NCBI GenBank assembly: GCA_902806595.1
Contig: CADCXC010000011.1
Coordinates: forward strand, 1,736,001-1,800,000
From: Pyrenopolyporus hunteri
Taxonomy: Eukaryota; Ascomycota; Sordariomycetes; Xylariales; Hypoxylaceae
DNA: 64,000 nucleotides
Direction: 5' to 3'
Positions 37,208 through 47,748 of this stretch are shown here, one piece after another (position 1 is the stretch's first letter; each line of letters begins with the position of its first letter). Below the pieces are notes generated by a model. It was not told the DNA's origin. It made no database searches and saw nothing but the letters and a program-made list of their open reading frames with translations. The position numbers were made by a program, and so were the translations under genes.

Positions 37208-37350
37208 TATTAAATAAAACATTTTTTATTAGTTATATATATTATTATATTATGTAAATATGTATATATATAATTTATAGTTAAGGTATTTATGTCTGTG
37301 GGGTGTCGGCTTATCGATATGGGGGGTGTCCCTATCTATGTCCTCCGACA
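37208..37350. repeat. 3' (right) LTR, 143 bp, first 80 bp RIP-mutated
   Basis: Begins TATTAAATAA (ancestral TGTTGGGCAG) and ends CCTCCGACA. All 24 G-to-A or C-to-T changes lie in its first 80 bases. The last 63 bases are intact, including the runs GTGGGGTGTCGG and ATGGGGGGTGTCC; at three sites the right copy keeps G or C where the left copy has A or T. Confidence 0.93.
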
Positions 37351-37355
37351 AACGT
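37351..37355. repeat. right 5-bp target-site duplication AACGT
   Basis: Exact repeat of the five bases in front of the left LTR (30366-30370), fixing the insertion boundary. Confidence 0.9.
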
Positions 37356-38679
37356 ACTTACACCTATTACCGAGGAGGATCTCGAAGTCGGAGGCCTAAC
37401 CATAAATAGATTCTTAGTGTAGGTAAGTATGACTAAAAAATCGCCAACAACGGCGTCCACACGCCAAAAAGGCGATATGAGGAATAGAATTGAGAGTCTG
37501 GCCTAGTGGAAGACTGAAACCGGCTCACCATACGCACCATACGCACCCGACGGATGTGGAAAGAAACGGACAAAAAATAACATACAACACCAGGGATTCG
37601 CTGGTCGTCACCGACCCAACTACTAATCTGGCGATATCCAGTTTATCTAGGGAGAGCGGACGGGATCCCGAGTTCTCTAGATTCTATGGCCGTATGTGAC
37701 AGTGTCAAGCGTTGCTTTTGTATATATACCCCGATTCGTCGGGCCGGAAAGGGGGTGCGTCTCAACTACTCGTATACCTATGGCACAATATAACTACCTA
37801 GGATGACAAGAGGCTAATTTATAATATAGAACCTAAAATCGATACTAAATATACGCCTAAATACCCTGTGTACCTACTTATCTAATGTCTTTACTCATCA
37901 CGTAGGAATATAGACGGCAGTTCCGTAGAAGTTACAAAACTTGATACCACGAGTGTCGCATTTCCCATACTCAAACCTTCGACTCCTCTCATGTAATTTG
38001 CTAACGTACGCTCTACGTTCATGGTAAGAGATCACCGAGAACTTCTAGTGTCCGTTACGCTACGTTAACCACACACCATCCTACGAATACCCTTATCCCG
38101 AGTTCCGTCCTCTATCCAACGCCCTGAGGCAGACTCCTCGTTTTCGTGGGCGATATACATAGTTCCGACTACGCGCGCGATCCACGCTTTGGGAGCTCGA
38201 GCCCCTCGCCTAACGACAAGTTTACTCAGCGGCCGAGAAGAAACTTCAGCTATGTTACGTATAGACAAAGCTATAGCAGTCGGGAGCTGTTTCGCCCTCA
38301 GTAGACCGGATGCTAGCGGTTAACTGAAACCGTCAGGGCGTCCGTCGTACCTGAGGGTGAGGGCTTATAAGCCCTATCCCTCTTGGATTCCCTGCCGCCC
38401 CAGAGTTGTTTCCAAACTTCTACTCTCCTTCTGGCCTATTTGGCCGCCGACCTTGGTCATCCCAGAGACTTTGGTAGCATAAAGGATTTCAACATATCCT
38501 TATAAATCTCGCTCAGTCGAACGACACCAAGTGTGAAGGAAAAAGATAATCTAGCCCGCCAGCTGCTGTACAGAGGCGTAGCAACCATCTCAACCAGCAG
38601 TCTGCCGACCTACACACTTACTCACCAACCACTCCTACCCGCCCGGTCTCAACACCGAACACCCTAGACCACCAAAGCG
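37356..38679. other. intergenic region right of the retrotransposon
   Basis: 1.3 kb with normal base composition starting abruptly after the target duplication. Short frames at 37490-37699 (+) and 38065-38268 (-) have no recognisable protein character. A perfect 16-bp palindrome lies at 38360-38375. The final 200 bases are C-rich with CAACC/CACC words, typical of a leader before the next gene. Confidence 0.55.
38360..38375. promoter_or_regulatory. perfect 16-bp palindrome AGGGCTTATAAGCCCT
   Basis: The sequence equals its own reverse complement and has a TTATAA core. It sits 305 bp upstream of the membrane-protein start at 38680. It could be a dimer-binding site; function is inferred only from symmetry and position. 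Confidence 0.35.
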
Positions 38680-39174
38680 ATGGAAGTCAACAACCCCGAA
38701 GAGAACGAGAGCTCGCGCGCTCTTTTCATCGCCATGCTCCTGTACACGCACATATTCACGCTAGGCTCATTCATCGTCACCGGGCTCTGCACAACCGAAG
38801 AAGACATGGTCGACGGCTACTTCGTTGGGTGGATAGTCACGTTAGTCCTCTCAATCGTCTGCGCCATCTGTATCAGCATCCTGCTGCGCATTCCAGACGG
38901 CGGGAAGCAGGTGGCATTCTCGATTCTAAACGGCATCCTGGCCGTGACCATATGGTCTACCATCCTAGGGTTATACAGCTGTTCTATACTCGAGGACTTG
39001 GGTCGACTGGGTGTACGTGTGGCTTTCGTTACGAAGGGGGTGGGCGTGGGTTGGGGGTGGTACTGGGCTGGTTACCTGTTAGAGTGGCGTCGAAACTGGT
39101 GCAATAATTGCAGCGGAATTGAGGAAGAGTATCTTAGACTCGCAAACGATTCGGCTGGTTACTCGGCTTATTAG
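38680..39174 (+). CDS. orphan four-helix membrane protein
   Basis: Single-exon frame of 164 aa, family not recognised. After a charged N-terminus (MEVNNPEENESSR) it shows four hydrophobic segments: ALFIAMLLYTHIFTLGSFIV, VGWIVTLVLSIVCAICISIL, VAFSILNGILAVTIWSTILG and a Gly/Trp-rich one, GVGVGWGWYWAGYLLEW. A Cys pair (CNNCSG) and a short polar tail follow. The start has a favourable context after a C/A-rich leader, and codon use at third positions favours G/C in the first two thirds. Coding confidence is moderate. The gene lies between the RIP-degraded retrotransposon (1.3 kb left) and the Tco89-like gene (convergent, 690 bp right). Confidence 0.6.
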   Translation: MEVNNPEENESSRALFIAMLLYTHIFTLGSFIVTGLCTTEEDMVDGYFVGWIVTLVLSIVCAICISILLRIPDGGKQVAFSILNGILAVTIWSTILGLYSCSILEDLGRLGVRVAFVTKGVGVGWGWYWAGYLLEWRRNWCNNCSGIEEEYLRLANDSAGYSAY

Positions 39175-39863
39175 GCGTTATGAGGGTCGCTCGATCTTGG
39201 ATGAAGTCTTCTGCTTGCAGAAGCGGGTGTTTGTGCGCTTCTCATAACGGCGGTGCACTCACGACCTGGTTTGAAACTCGTTGGTTGGTGTGAGCAACTA
39301 CTCAAGCCGGATAGTTAATGCTTTAATCGAATTGGCACCTATTTGGGTGTGGGCGCTCTCTTCACCGTTCATCTGTCTCGCCTCGGAGGGGGATATACCT
39401 CGAAGATATAATAATACATATACATTATACATTAAGTCCTTTCTCATTAGGGACCAACCGAAATGGCTTCGGGTTGGCTGGGTTACGATGAGGTTGGGGT
39501 CCTCATAGGAACCGAACCTAAGGTTAACCACGAGTAGGCCGCAGGGGGGGTTCCAGATTCAATGCTATGTGGGAGAACCGAATAGAAAGTATTGGTTGTC
39601 TTGATCCGTACCCGCCGTGAAAATATGCCTTAGATGCGGAAGCCCACGCCTAGCATGTGATGTATAAAAAAGCCCGATAATATTAACGAACAATGCTCAA
39701 TCCTTTCCGTCTAATGCGAAGGACCTACGCCGAAAATGAACATCACGCCGATTATAATTCACCTTCCATAGGGCCGTGCCGTTATTTTGGGTGGGTGATC
39801 AGCTCGCATCCCTAGCCGGCTCGATCTTGTGCCCGGTTTGAAACGCCTCCCGATACAATCAAG
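39175..39863. other. tail-to-tail intergenic region
   Basis: 690 bases between convergent stop codons. Two overlapping frames near 39281-39531 on opposite strands are not protein-like. Nothing else is seen. Confidence 0.55.
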
Positions 39864-41546
39864 TTAGTCCTGACTCGCACTAAGATCCAGGTTCTTATCC
39901 CATAAGTTTCGCAAAATCGCGGAAACGCCGTTGTCCTCTCCATCTGCATAGCTTGATCCGCTTATCCGATCTTGGAGCCTCTCCTCCTCGCCCTCGAAAC
40001 TGGAGCTTGCTCCGTTCGCTCGTATTGACGTACTACTCTGTTGCGGCGTCGTGGGTCTTGACTTTACCCGGTCGGTAAGACTCTGACTCAAGCCAAGGCG
40101 ACCTGTACCGCCTAGGCCCGACGTCCTCTTTCCGTTTGCGGCTCCGTTACTCCCGTTCTGATTAGGTATCTGCTGGTTTTTATTTGCGCCGAGCAGATGC
40201 GATAGCCTTGTTATCGAGCGAGCGATCGGATTCTGATATCGCCTAACCACGAGGTACTCCATACCCGTACGCTCAAGTAGTTTGCCCATGCGCGGATCTC
40301 GGTTATCATATCCGCTGCCGCCGACTAATGGGCTCACGCCAACTACCCCAACGCTGCCGACGGGTTGGGGCGGTTCAATAGATGAGCTCGCACGTTGAAG
40401 GTTCAACTTCTGCTGAGTGCGCGACTTTTCGGCCGGCGCGGCTTTATAAACCGATCTTTTCGTCCGAGGAGCCAAGGCGCTATCGCTCTCATCGTCGCTA
40501 ATAGAAGTCCGATAGGTTTGGTTTAAGTTACTGAGGGATTGGGGCCGCCGCACGGTCTCGGGACGATTGCCCGGAGCTCGCGCCGGTATATGGAAGGACA
40601 CATTGTCGACGTTCGGCCCGGAACCGGGGCCGGACCCGTTAACAAAGCGAGAAGTAAGCTCTTCCTGACCGCTACCCACGATGGCAGCGTTCTTGGGTGT
40701 TCCATATAGGCTTGGCGGGCCGTGGCTCACCTGGGACTCGGGTGAGCCCGATTGGTGGCGCACCGATACGGTCTCGGTCGACATTTGGGGCGGCGCGCTC
40801 GAAGAGGGGGTACGCTGTAATAATCGCGATGTTAGATATTGATTGTGTTGGGCGGTTTCGCGGTCGGTCGAAGGTTCCTGTTTGCGAGTTGACGTCTCCT
40901 CGTATGGGGTCTGAGGTCGTGAATTATCGCGGCTATGCGGCGCTTTCCCCGAAGATTGTTCGCTACTGACGGCCGAGCCGCGCCTTGACAAATACGGCGA
41001 GGCGGATGCGCTCGCATCAACCCACTCGTCTTCTTGGTCGCTGCCGAGGTCGAAATGAACCTGGCTTCTGGCGCCTTTTAGCTTACTGACTTCCTTGTGG
41101 GACGAAGACCGCTTGAGATTTGTCGCAGGCTTGGGTCGCTTTCCTATTTCGACATGCGACCGATTGCGCTTCAAGCTCGACTGGGAAGAAGAATTCTTTT
41201 TAAGGTTAGAGGACGATGCGTCGCGCTCCAACTTAACATCGGAACTGGTGCGACGGTGTGATTGGGCAGGCTGAGGCGCGCGTTCGGGTGAGGGAGAAGG
41301 AGGCCGTCGTGTCAACTTGGAAGTGGATGAGGTGTGGTGTTGCTTGTGTAAGCCTTTGGAGGAGGGTACGCGAGCGTGGAAACGTCCGGCGGCTCCTCCG
41401 CCTACAACGTGTTTCTGTGGTTTGGATCGGTGGTGCTGTTGGTGGGCTGCATGGTCGCTGACTTGGGAATCGCTGTCATGTCGGTTCACGGCGGGTCGTT
41501 TTGATTGGCCAGTATTCGCGGTAGAATTATCATTATCCTTAGCCAT
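39864..41546 (-). CDS. Tco89-like TORC1 subunit (intrinsically disordered)
   Basis: Tco89 is a fungal-specific subunit of TOR complex 1 at the vacuole surface, linking nutrients to growth. A single exon of 560 aa, dominated by Ser, Arg, Gln and Pro, predicted largely disordered. The most family-like segments, around residues 120-190, are SHVEIGKRPKPATNLKRSSS, HKEVSKLKGARSQVHFDLGS and QEDEWVDASASASPYLSRRG; later come QQKLNLQRASSSIEPPQP and RMGKLLERTGMEYLVVRRYQ. The protein ends with a short helix AILRNLWDKNLDLSASQD. A CAGT microsatellite lies just upstream of the start. The Tco89 name rests on remembered conservation of these Ser/Lys-rich blocks. Long frames on the other strand here are products of its base composition. 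Confidence 0.78.
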   Translation of the reverse strand: MAKDNDNSTANTGQSKRPAVNRHDSDSQVSDHAAHQQHHRSKPQKHVVGGGAAGRFHARVPSSKGLHKQHHTSSTSKLTRRPPSPSPERAPQPAQSHRRTSSDVKLERDASSSNLKKNSSSQSSLKRNRSHVEIGKRPKPATNLKRSSSHKEVSKLKGARSQVHFDLGSDQEDEWVDASASASPYLSRRGSAVSSEQSSGKAPHSRDNSRPQTPYEETSTRKQEPSTDRETAQHNQYLTSRLLQRTPSSSAPPQMSTETVSVRHQSGSPESQVSHGPPSLYGTPKNAAIVGSGQEELTSRFVNGSGPGSGPNVDNVSFHIPARAPGNRPETVRRPQSLSNLNQTYRTSISDDESDSALAPRTKRSVYKAAPAEKSRTQQKLNLQRASSSIEPPQPVGSVGVVGVSPLVGGSGYDNRDPRMGKLLERTGMEYLVVRRYQNPIARSITRLSHLLGANKNQQIPNQNGSNGAANGKRTSGLGGTGRLGLSQSLTDRVKSRPTTPQQSSTSIRANGASSSFEGEEERLQDRISGSSYADGEDNGVSAILRNLWDKNLDLSASQD

Positions 41547-41596
41547 AGTACACGTTAATTTCCAAGGTTACTTATTCGCGCCTATGGCAATAATCC

Positions 41597-41642
41597 GTCA
41601 GTCAGTCAGTCAGTCAGTCAGTCAGCCAGCCAGTCAGCCAGC
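41597..41642. repeat. CAGT/CAGC tetranucleotide microsatellite
   Basis: About eleven near-perfect four-base units: seven GTCA steps, then GCCA and GTCA variants. It lies 51 bp upstream of the Tco89-like ATG on the minus strand, so inside its leader or core promoter. Confidence 0.9.
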
Positions 41643-42186
41643 ACGTTTTTTCAGCTGCCCAAGCGGGCGCAGGCGCAGGCGTGGGCGTAGGTGTGGGTGT
41701 ATAGGGCGAGGGCGTGGGCGTGGGCGCGTTCCGTCGGTGTACAGCTACCTAGACGGCTGGGGGGAGGGCCCCCCGGGGATAAGATTTCGGAGGTCTGGAT
41801 TTGGGGTTTTGGGGGGAAAGATGGGTAAGAGAGACGAAGGACTGCATATTGTGGCTCGGAGGTATCGTCGTACATACCTGGGTAGAATACAAGGCAAAGA
41901 TGTACTGTGGTACCGTAAGCCGAGTAAGGCAAGCGATGTGTCGGCGGGGGAATGGTCGAGTGGCTTGACGGCAGGTCTCAGATCTTTCCTTTGACTGGGC
42001 TGTTGGTGATCCCAACTCGGCTGGATGAGGGTGGCCTCGGTAGCTATTACGAGATGGTAGTATTAATATGTGGGATGGGAGATCAAGTAACGTGCAGTGT
42101 ATGCAATGCAGCTCTGTCAGGATAGCTGGGCTATGTCTATGTTTAATACCATAGTTAGCCGCCAAACGATGCTTTCGCGCAGAAGG

Positions 42187-42206
42187 AGGAGAGAGAGAGA
42201 GAGAGA
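42187..42206. repeat. GA dinucleotide run
   Basis: AGGAGAGAGAGAGAGAGAGA, a short simple repeat in the divergent promoter region. Confidence 0.8.
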
Positions 42207-43748
42207 CAAGACGGGATGCTGTATGGATAACGGGTAATGCGCAAAAAAGGACGTAGCGAAGTAATGAAGTAGTGAGGTAGTGAGGCAGTGAGGTTAAAAT
42301 TGTTGATCGCCGGAAAAGAAATTGAATTATCTAAGACTGATGTCTACAACGAGATATAAGGTAATAGCGACGCACTGTTCACATTGATTAGACCGAGCTT
42401 AAAGTTCGGTGCCCACACGAGAGATCCGCATCGAAGGCGTTTTTCCTTCTTCGTCCATGCCTTACACATTCTGTACGCGCATATGTACACACATATGTAC
42501 ATACATAATGCATACATTAGGTTGGTGTATGCTCGCCCAATCCGCACACATTAATTCACAGGAATGGAAATAATACCAGAGTTACCCGGGTATGTGGATA
42601 CACGTATGGACAACCTATCATGCCTTCGCGTTATCCGTCCAGGTCTCTTATAGATACCTGCCTACATATAGGTACCTACCTACTTATGCATGCACTATAC
42701 AGAGTAAAAGATAATATAATGACGACATGAAGACATAAAGTAAAGTCTCGGTAGGTACCTACAATAGGTATCATCAATTAAGTACCTACGTATCGACCCG
42801 GAACATTCGTCGCACGTTTTTGACGAATGGCGGTGAGTCCCCTTTCTCGGTTAGCCGGTTTGGCTCTGTTTCCAGATTACCACGTGTGATAGGCCAGAGG
42901 GGCTTAGATCACTCCGAGTTAGGTGCTAGCAGTAGCAGCGCGGGGTTCTTGTGCTTTGTGAAACTGAATCAAAGGCCGTTGGGCTTGTTTAGTGTATCTC
43001 ATGTTGTACTAAGTACATGTAGTATTTGTATTTGTCTTTGTAGGTAATTGCATTCGCATTTATATGAGGTATATAGGTACTTGGCCCTAACCATATCTGG
43101 CTAGATACCCTCTGTGGGGCTTAGTCTGTTCTTGTAGTCTGTTCTTGGAACTTCCCCGTATTTCCCCTTTCAGCTATCCGACCCCAATTTCTCTTTTCCT
43201 TTTTATTTTCTTCTTAATATCTCGACATCCAATGGATACAATGGATACGCTACCCAGGTATCAGACGGAGGTTTCGCTGTCGAAACCACTTACAATGTCA
43301 TACAATACACACCACCGATCACACACAACATATGTACAGCCGGCTGAATATAGCCTCATTCTTCATGCGCGATCTACACATCGTCCTTCCCTAGACGTCC
43401 ATTTAAATAAGATGCCGCGTCCACTACATATATAGAATATTGCCCGTAAATCTTAAGCCAGCATCCCCATCAATATGGAACAGCCTTCCAAGTATTTTCG
43501 AACGTGTCTCGTCGCATCACGCTGCGCTCGACCCTGGCATCCGGGTAATTTCAAACGACAAGTGTCAAAAAGGTTCTGCCGCTGTTGCTCATCACTTCGG
43601 TCGCCCCAAATAAAAAAGAATGTTCAGAGTACCATCTCGCAACATTTTTAACTCGGATGTTGTTATGTTGAATTAACACTAAGTTGCAACCAACTTATCT
43701 GCGGAAATAACAGCAACTCGCCTACCTCTCAGGCACGCTACTGTGAAC

Positions 43749-45202
43749 ATGGGCTATTACGAAACTAGTTTCTATGGTCTACTTGCGCTCTGCGCGGGGC
43801 TTCTGGCTTCTCAGCCTACGCGGCGGAATGAGCTGAAAAAATTGGCCGACTCACGCAAGCAAGTGTCGCGGGATGACGAACACCCTGAAACAAACTGGTA
43901 TAAGGTCTACGCTCTCGTTATGGGCGCTGATTGGCTTCAAGTATGTTTTAGAGGGGAATAAGACTCATACTGTCGTAGTTCGATGACTGATTTTGACCTT
44001 CATAGGGACCATACCTGTACTCTCTCTGTCGTGATGAGCATGAGCTCTCGGAGCGCCTAGTATCTACTCTCTTTGTCACGGGCTTCCTGTCAGGCGCCAT
44101 TAGTGCCTACTTCATCGGGGCCCTGGCGGACAAGTATGGCCGGAAGTCGGTCTGTATGGTCTTTTGCCTACTTTATGCTATGTCCTGCTTCTTTACTATC
44201 ATCCCCAACATGGTTCTCCTATTTCTGGGACGCATACTTGGCGGCATTAGCACGAGCATCCTTTTCAGCGTCTTCGATAGTTGGATGGTAACCAACTTTC
44301 GTGAGCGCAAATTGGCCGAAAATGGATGCGATCTATCCAGGACATATGCCACTACTAGTATTGTCAACAGCGTTTCAGCTATTCTGAGTGGTGTCGCCAG
44401 CGAATGGCTCGTCAGGGTTACTGGTACCAAAAAGGCTCCCTTTCTACTCAGCGCCGTTTTACTATGGTTAGCTCTCCAGCTCATCTGGGCTCACTGGGTA
44501 CGTAACAGACCCTCTACTAGCCTCTCCCATAGATATCTGGGTATTTAGATATCAATGTTGACGCATGAACAGGTCGAAAACTATGGTGTCAAAGATTCGG
44601 AGGCGTCAGATGCTTCCAAGACGTCTAAGCTGTGGGCGACACTGAAGAGGCCGTCGATCCTGGCTCTCGGTTTTGCCTCAACCATGTTTGAAGGGTCCAT
44701 GTACCTCTTCGTCTTCTTCTGGACTCCCACCATCAAGTCGGTCCAGAAATCCGCCGGGGAGCTTCCTTACGGATACATCTTCTCTAGTTTCATGGCATCC
44801 TCGATGGCAGCAGCGTTGATATTCAATATTGTCATGCAGAAACGACCCTTCAGATATTCCCGCCTTCTAGTTGGAATCTTGTTAGCAGCCAACTTCTGCT
44901 TCGTCAAGCTCGCCGGTCCTAAAACGGAGGATGCTACCTTCTGGCTCTTCTGTCTTTTTGAGGCATGCGTCGGCATGTATTGGCCTTGCACCGGTTATCT
45001 AAAGGGACGTCTGGTAGATGATGATGTCCGTGCAAAGGTTTACAGCATCTTACGAATCCCGTTGAATATATTCGTCGTACTATCACTCTCCATCGCCGGA
45101 GACAGCAAACACTTCGCCAAAGTCTTCTCGGTGTGCTCGATGCTTTTGACGGCTTCCTTCGGTGCAGTTTGGGCAGCTGGCTTAAAAGAGACCATGCCTT
45201 GA
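43749..45202 (+). CDS. MFS transporter, MFSD5 / molybdate-anion transporter family
   Basis: Membrane carrier of the family that includes eukaryotic molybdate transporter MOT2/MFSD5; would supply molybdate for molybdenum cofactor enzymes such as nitrate reductase. Three exons (43749-43940, 44006-44497, 44573-45202), phase-0 introns of 65 and 75 nt, 437 aa against about 450 in animals. The N-terminus is YYETSFYGLLALCAGLLASQ. NWYKVYALVMGADWLQ/GPYL, spliced across intron 1, is a family hallmark. The MFS motif A is GALADKYGRKS between helices 2 and 3. ILFSVFDSWMVTNF, FEGSMYLFVFFWTPTI and CVGMYWPCTGYLKGRLV follow, also typical. About 12 helices are expected. The first ATG is at 43749. Substrate is inferred from family only. 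Confidence 0.93.
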
Positions 45203-47748
45203 GATATTCGGTGGGCCAAGAGGTTTAAAACACGTTCGATCGAAGGGTTCGACGGGCCGGTCTGGCCCGTGGGAGGAAAATTCCTTTACGTACTTATTTA
45301 TATAGGCCTTCGCACGAAAATCTCTACTGCAATGCTTAAGGAAAGTCAGATACCGCCATGAGGCCAACCATATAGTGAGGGAAACAATCCCGTGGCTTCT
45401 AACCATCTAGGCCGAAGGCTCGAGTACCTATCTAGGCGTATGTAGGGAATGAGTACAAAGGGGCATATTAAACATATATCGCATAGCCATCAGGACAGGT
45501 TCTCGAACCTTATATTTCTCATTGCGAAGTACTATATCTCCAATCCACCTACTAAGGTTCCTATCTACCTAGATAATAAGAGGCTTTCGAAGCAGGATCC
45601 GAAATGTATTGGATGAAGATGGCCGTGCGTATATGTCCGGCCTCCGCTAGAAGTTATCGGGAGCTCCCCGCGGCAACCTTAATATTCCCTATAGCGTAAG
45701 GCTATTATTGCGACAGATAGAAGCGAATGATTTTTGCTCTAGAACGAGAGTAGCTTATAGTTGTATGTCCTTGAATAACTCAGAGCTACATCGGGTTCCC
45801 GGAGAAACGTAAACTTACAATTATCTCGCGTCGCAATGGTTTACTTTATTACCTACCACTCAGTTCATACTCAACTCATGAATAAAATAACTTGTGAATA
45901 CAAGAGCTTAAAAAAAGTAACCCATAAACACGGCAAATTCAGCAATATTTCCGAGGCCCATGTGTGAGAAAGTGACGAAGCAGTATTTCAAAGCGTCAAT
46001 GAGTTACGAGCTTACGTTCGGCGATGGGATCCTAAGCGCATTAGACGAAACCACAGGCGACGAAATAGGGGTTAACCCGACGACCAAGGTCGGATTAACC
46101 TCCCTACGCCGCACATTGCGCTCTAGCAAGCGGCGCTTACAAAATGAGATTAACTAATAGATGACTTAAAGGTAAAGGCGTATGCTGGTCAGACGGCTTT
46201 GAGGCTGAAAGTTAAGCTCGCTATCTTTTCCCTCTTTGTTATTTCACAGCCGGCATACGAACCCTAAGTACCATCTAACTTGTCAGAAGTACAAGTACGC
46301 ACCCTTTTGCCCCCACTAAAGACCTTTTTGTCACAGGCCTTTCAAGCCTTTCCTCGAGACCGCGCTTCATGGCTCCATTACGAGGTAGCATTTATATGAC
46401 GGCACCGACCGAAGCTACGCTAAGGAACTCGTATATATAGTAATCGCGTTTTTATTCGCTGTCATGCGTAAGATAGGTAAGCTAAAGCTGTAGGTCAAAG
46501 AATTTTATACCTAAAGGATGAAGGCTAAGTTGACGTGTTACTCGTACGTTTTAGATCTGGCCCTTAGTGCTGACGGCGTCAATGCTGAAAGCTTCTAGGA
46601 GTATTCAAAGCCTAACTTATTCTACCTTGGTACGTGTAGACTAGACGGTTCTGAGGCAGTGGTGAGATGTGAGTATGATCCAAATCGGGGAGTCCATGTA
46701 GGTCTAAAATCTACAAAACGCCTGGCCTTAACAATTTTCGGGCCGCTTCCCATTCTACGCAAACGGAGCGATCGCCTCTATCTTAGGTAACCCTAATGGG
46801 CTGTTTAGTTTGAGAGGGTATTGGGTTATGTACCTCACGTAGAATCATAACGTTATGTAGAAATGTGCATACAAACGATGCCTAGATAGCATAGATGCCT
46901 CCAGGACTGGAGGTTTTGGGGTCTGAAAATGGCGTCCCCTACGCCACCTGCGACCCATGAAATGGGCTGTCCCGAAAAATAGTTTACGCGATGCGATGCG
47001 ATTCTAAAAACACCAATATTACTAGATGGCTTTTGTTTAATGCGTCATGAATTAGGACTTGCGGTTAAGAATCCACACGACAAAATACCATTTCGTAGAC
47101 TCAATGCATAAAAGAACCCCTTCGGCACTGGAAAAATCACGTGCCGATATAATAACCGTTACGGAAGAGGGTCGGCAATGGTACAGCCGAGATATTAAGC
47201 CATATCGAGGATATTCCGGGCGGCGAAATCGAGAAGGTAGCATGGTATAATAAGTATTTAATTAAGTATATTATGCTTAATGAGGATATGACATATCCCA
47301 AGTTAGCGGAGACGGATCGAGAACCCCCGCATGGTATAAGGATGGGTTTAATAACAGCACACGACCCGATCTTGGCGTCGGTAGTCATCGTAATAGAGAA
47401 AAGGTCGTGCTAGATTAGGGTGGGAATGCCATGCCGGGCTTTTGCTAAATCTGTCAACCTATGGAGACTCGCGGTGCAGGGGACCGGCGATGGGGGTGAG
47501 AGGGAAACTCGTTTCTACCGGTGCTGGATTTATAAAGTGCAGATACTCCGATTAGCCTTATACACATCAGGTCATTAAAGGCCGGGAATGGCCTGAATTG
47601 GACGGGAGGTTGCTTGAGTCCTCCCGTTTCTTATATACCTACCTACCCCGGGGGGACAGACAGCCTAGGAGTTCCTATACGATGTGAGTTACTTAACTTT
47701 CGATCGTCTAGGAACACAATACACTGGGAAGCAAAGGCCGCCCCGAAA
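45203..47748. other. intergenic region
   Basis: 2.5 kb without a supported gene. A 65-codon frame at 45960-46157 and two overlapping frames around 47052-47250 look random or relict. A TATAAAG box at 47531-47537 lies 212 bp before the PQQ-dehydrogenase start, and TACCTACCTACC occurs near 47636. Confidence 0.55.
47531..47537 (+). promoter_or_regulatory. TATA-like box of the PQQ-dehydrogenase gene
   Basis: TATAAAG sits 212 bp upstream of the ATG at 47749, leaving a leader of about 180 bp if used. It is the best TATA match in the upstream region; assignment is by position. Confidence 0.4.

Larger units (their letters stand above)
30371..37350. mobile_element. RIP-degraded LTR retrotransposon, full length
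   Basis: A 6,980-bp element bounded by two 143-bp direct repeats (30371-30513 and 37208-37350). Each repeat's ancestral form starts TG and ends CA, and a perfect 5-bp target duplication AACGT flanks the pair. The 6.7-kb interior is almost pure A+T: nearly every remaining C is followed by G and nearly every G is preceded by C. No gag, protease, reverse transcriptase or integrase frame survives, and I cannot place it in Copia or Gypsy. No primer-binding site could be recognised after the 5' LTR (CTGCCCGCCTTTAAAATTAC); the A-run before the 3' LTR may be a mutated polypurine tract. The length fits a complete autonomous element. Orientation is unknown. Confidence 0.93.
41547..43748. other. divergent promoter region with microsatellites
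   Basis: 2.2 kb between the minus-strand Tco89-like gene and the plus-strand transporter. It contains the CAGT tract (41597-41642), a GA run (about 42187-42206), AGTGAGGTAG-type short repeats (42257-42295) and AGGTACCTACC words at 42660-42685 and 42750-42765. Frames here, including a 96-codon one at 43145-43435, have no recognisable protein features. Confidence 0.55.

Noticed and set aside
41317..41994. 225-codon plus-strand frame across the 5' end of the Tco89-like gene
   Set aside because: It reads through the CAGT microsatellite, has no domain, and overlaps a better-supported gene on the other strand.
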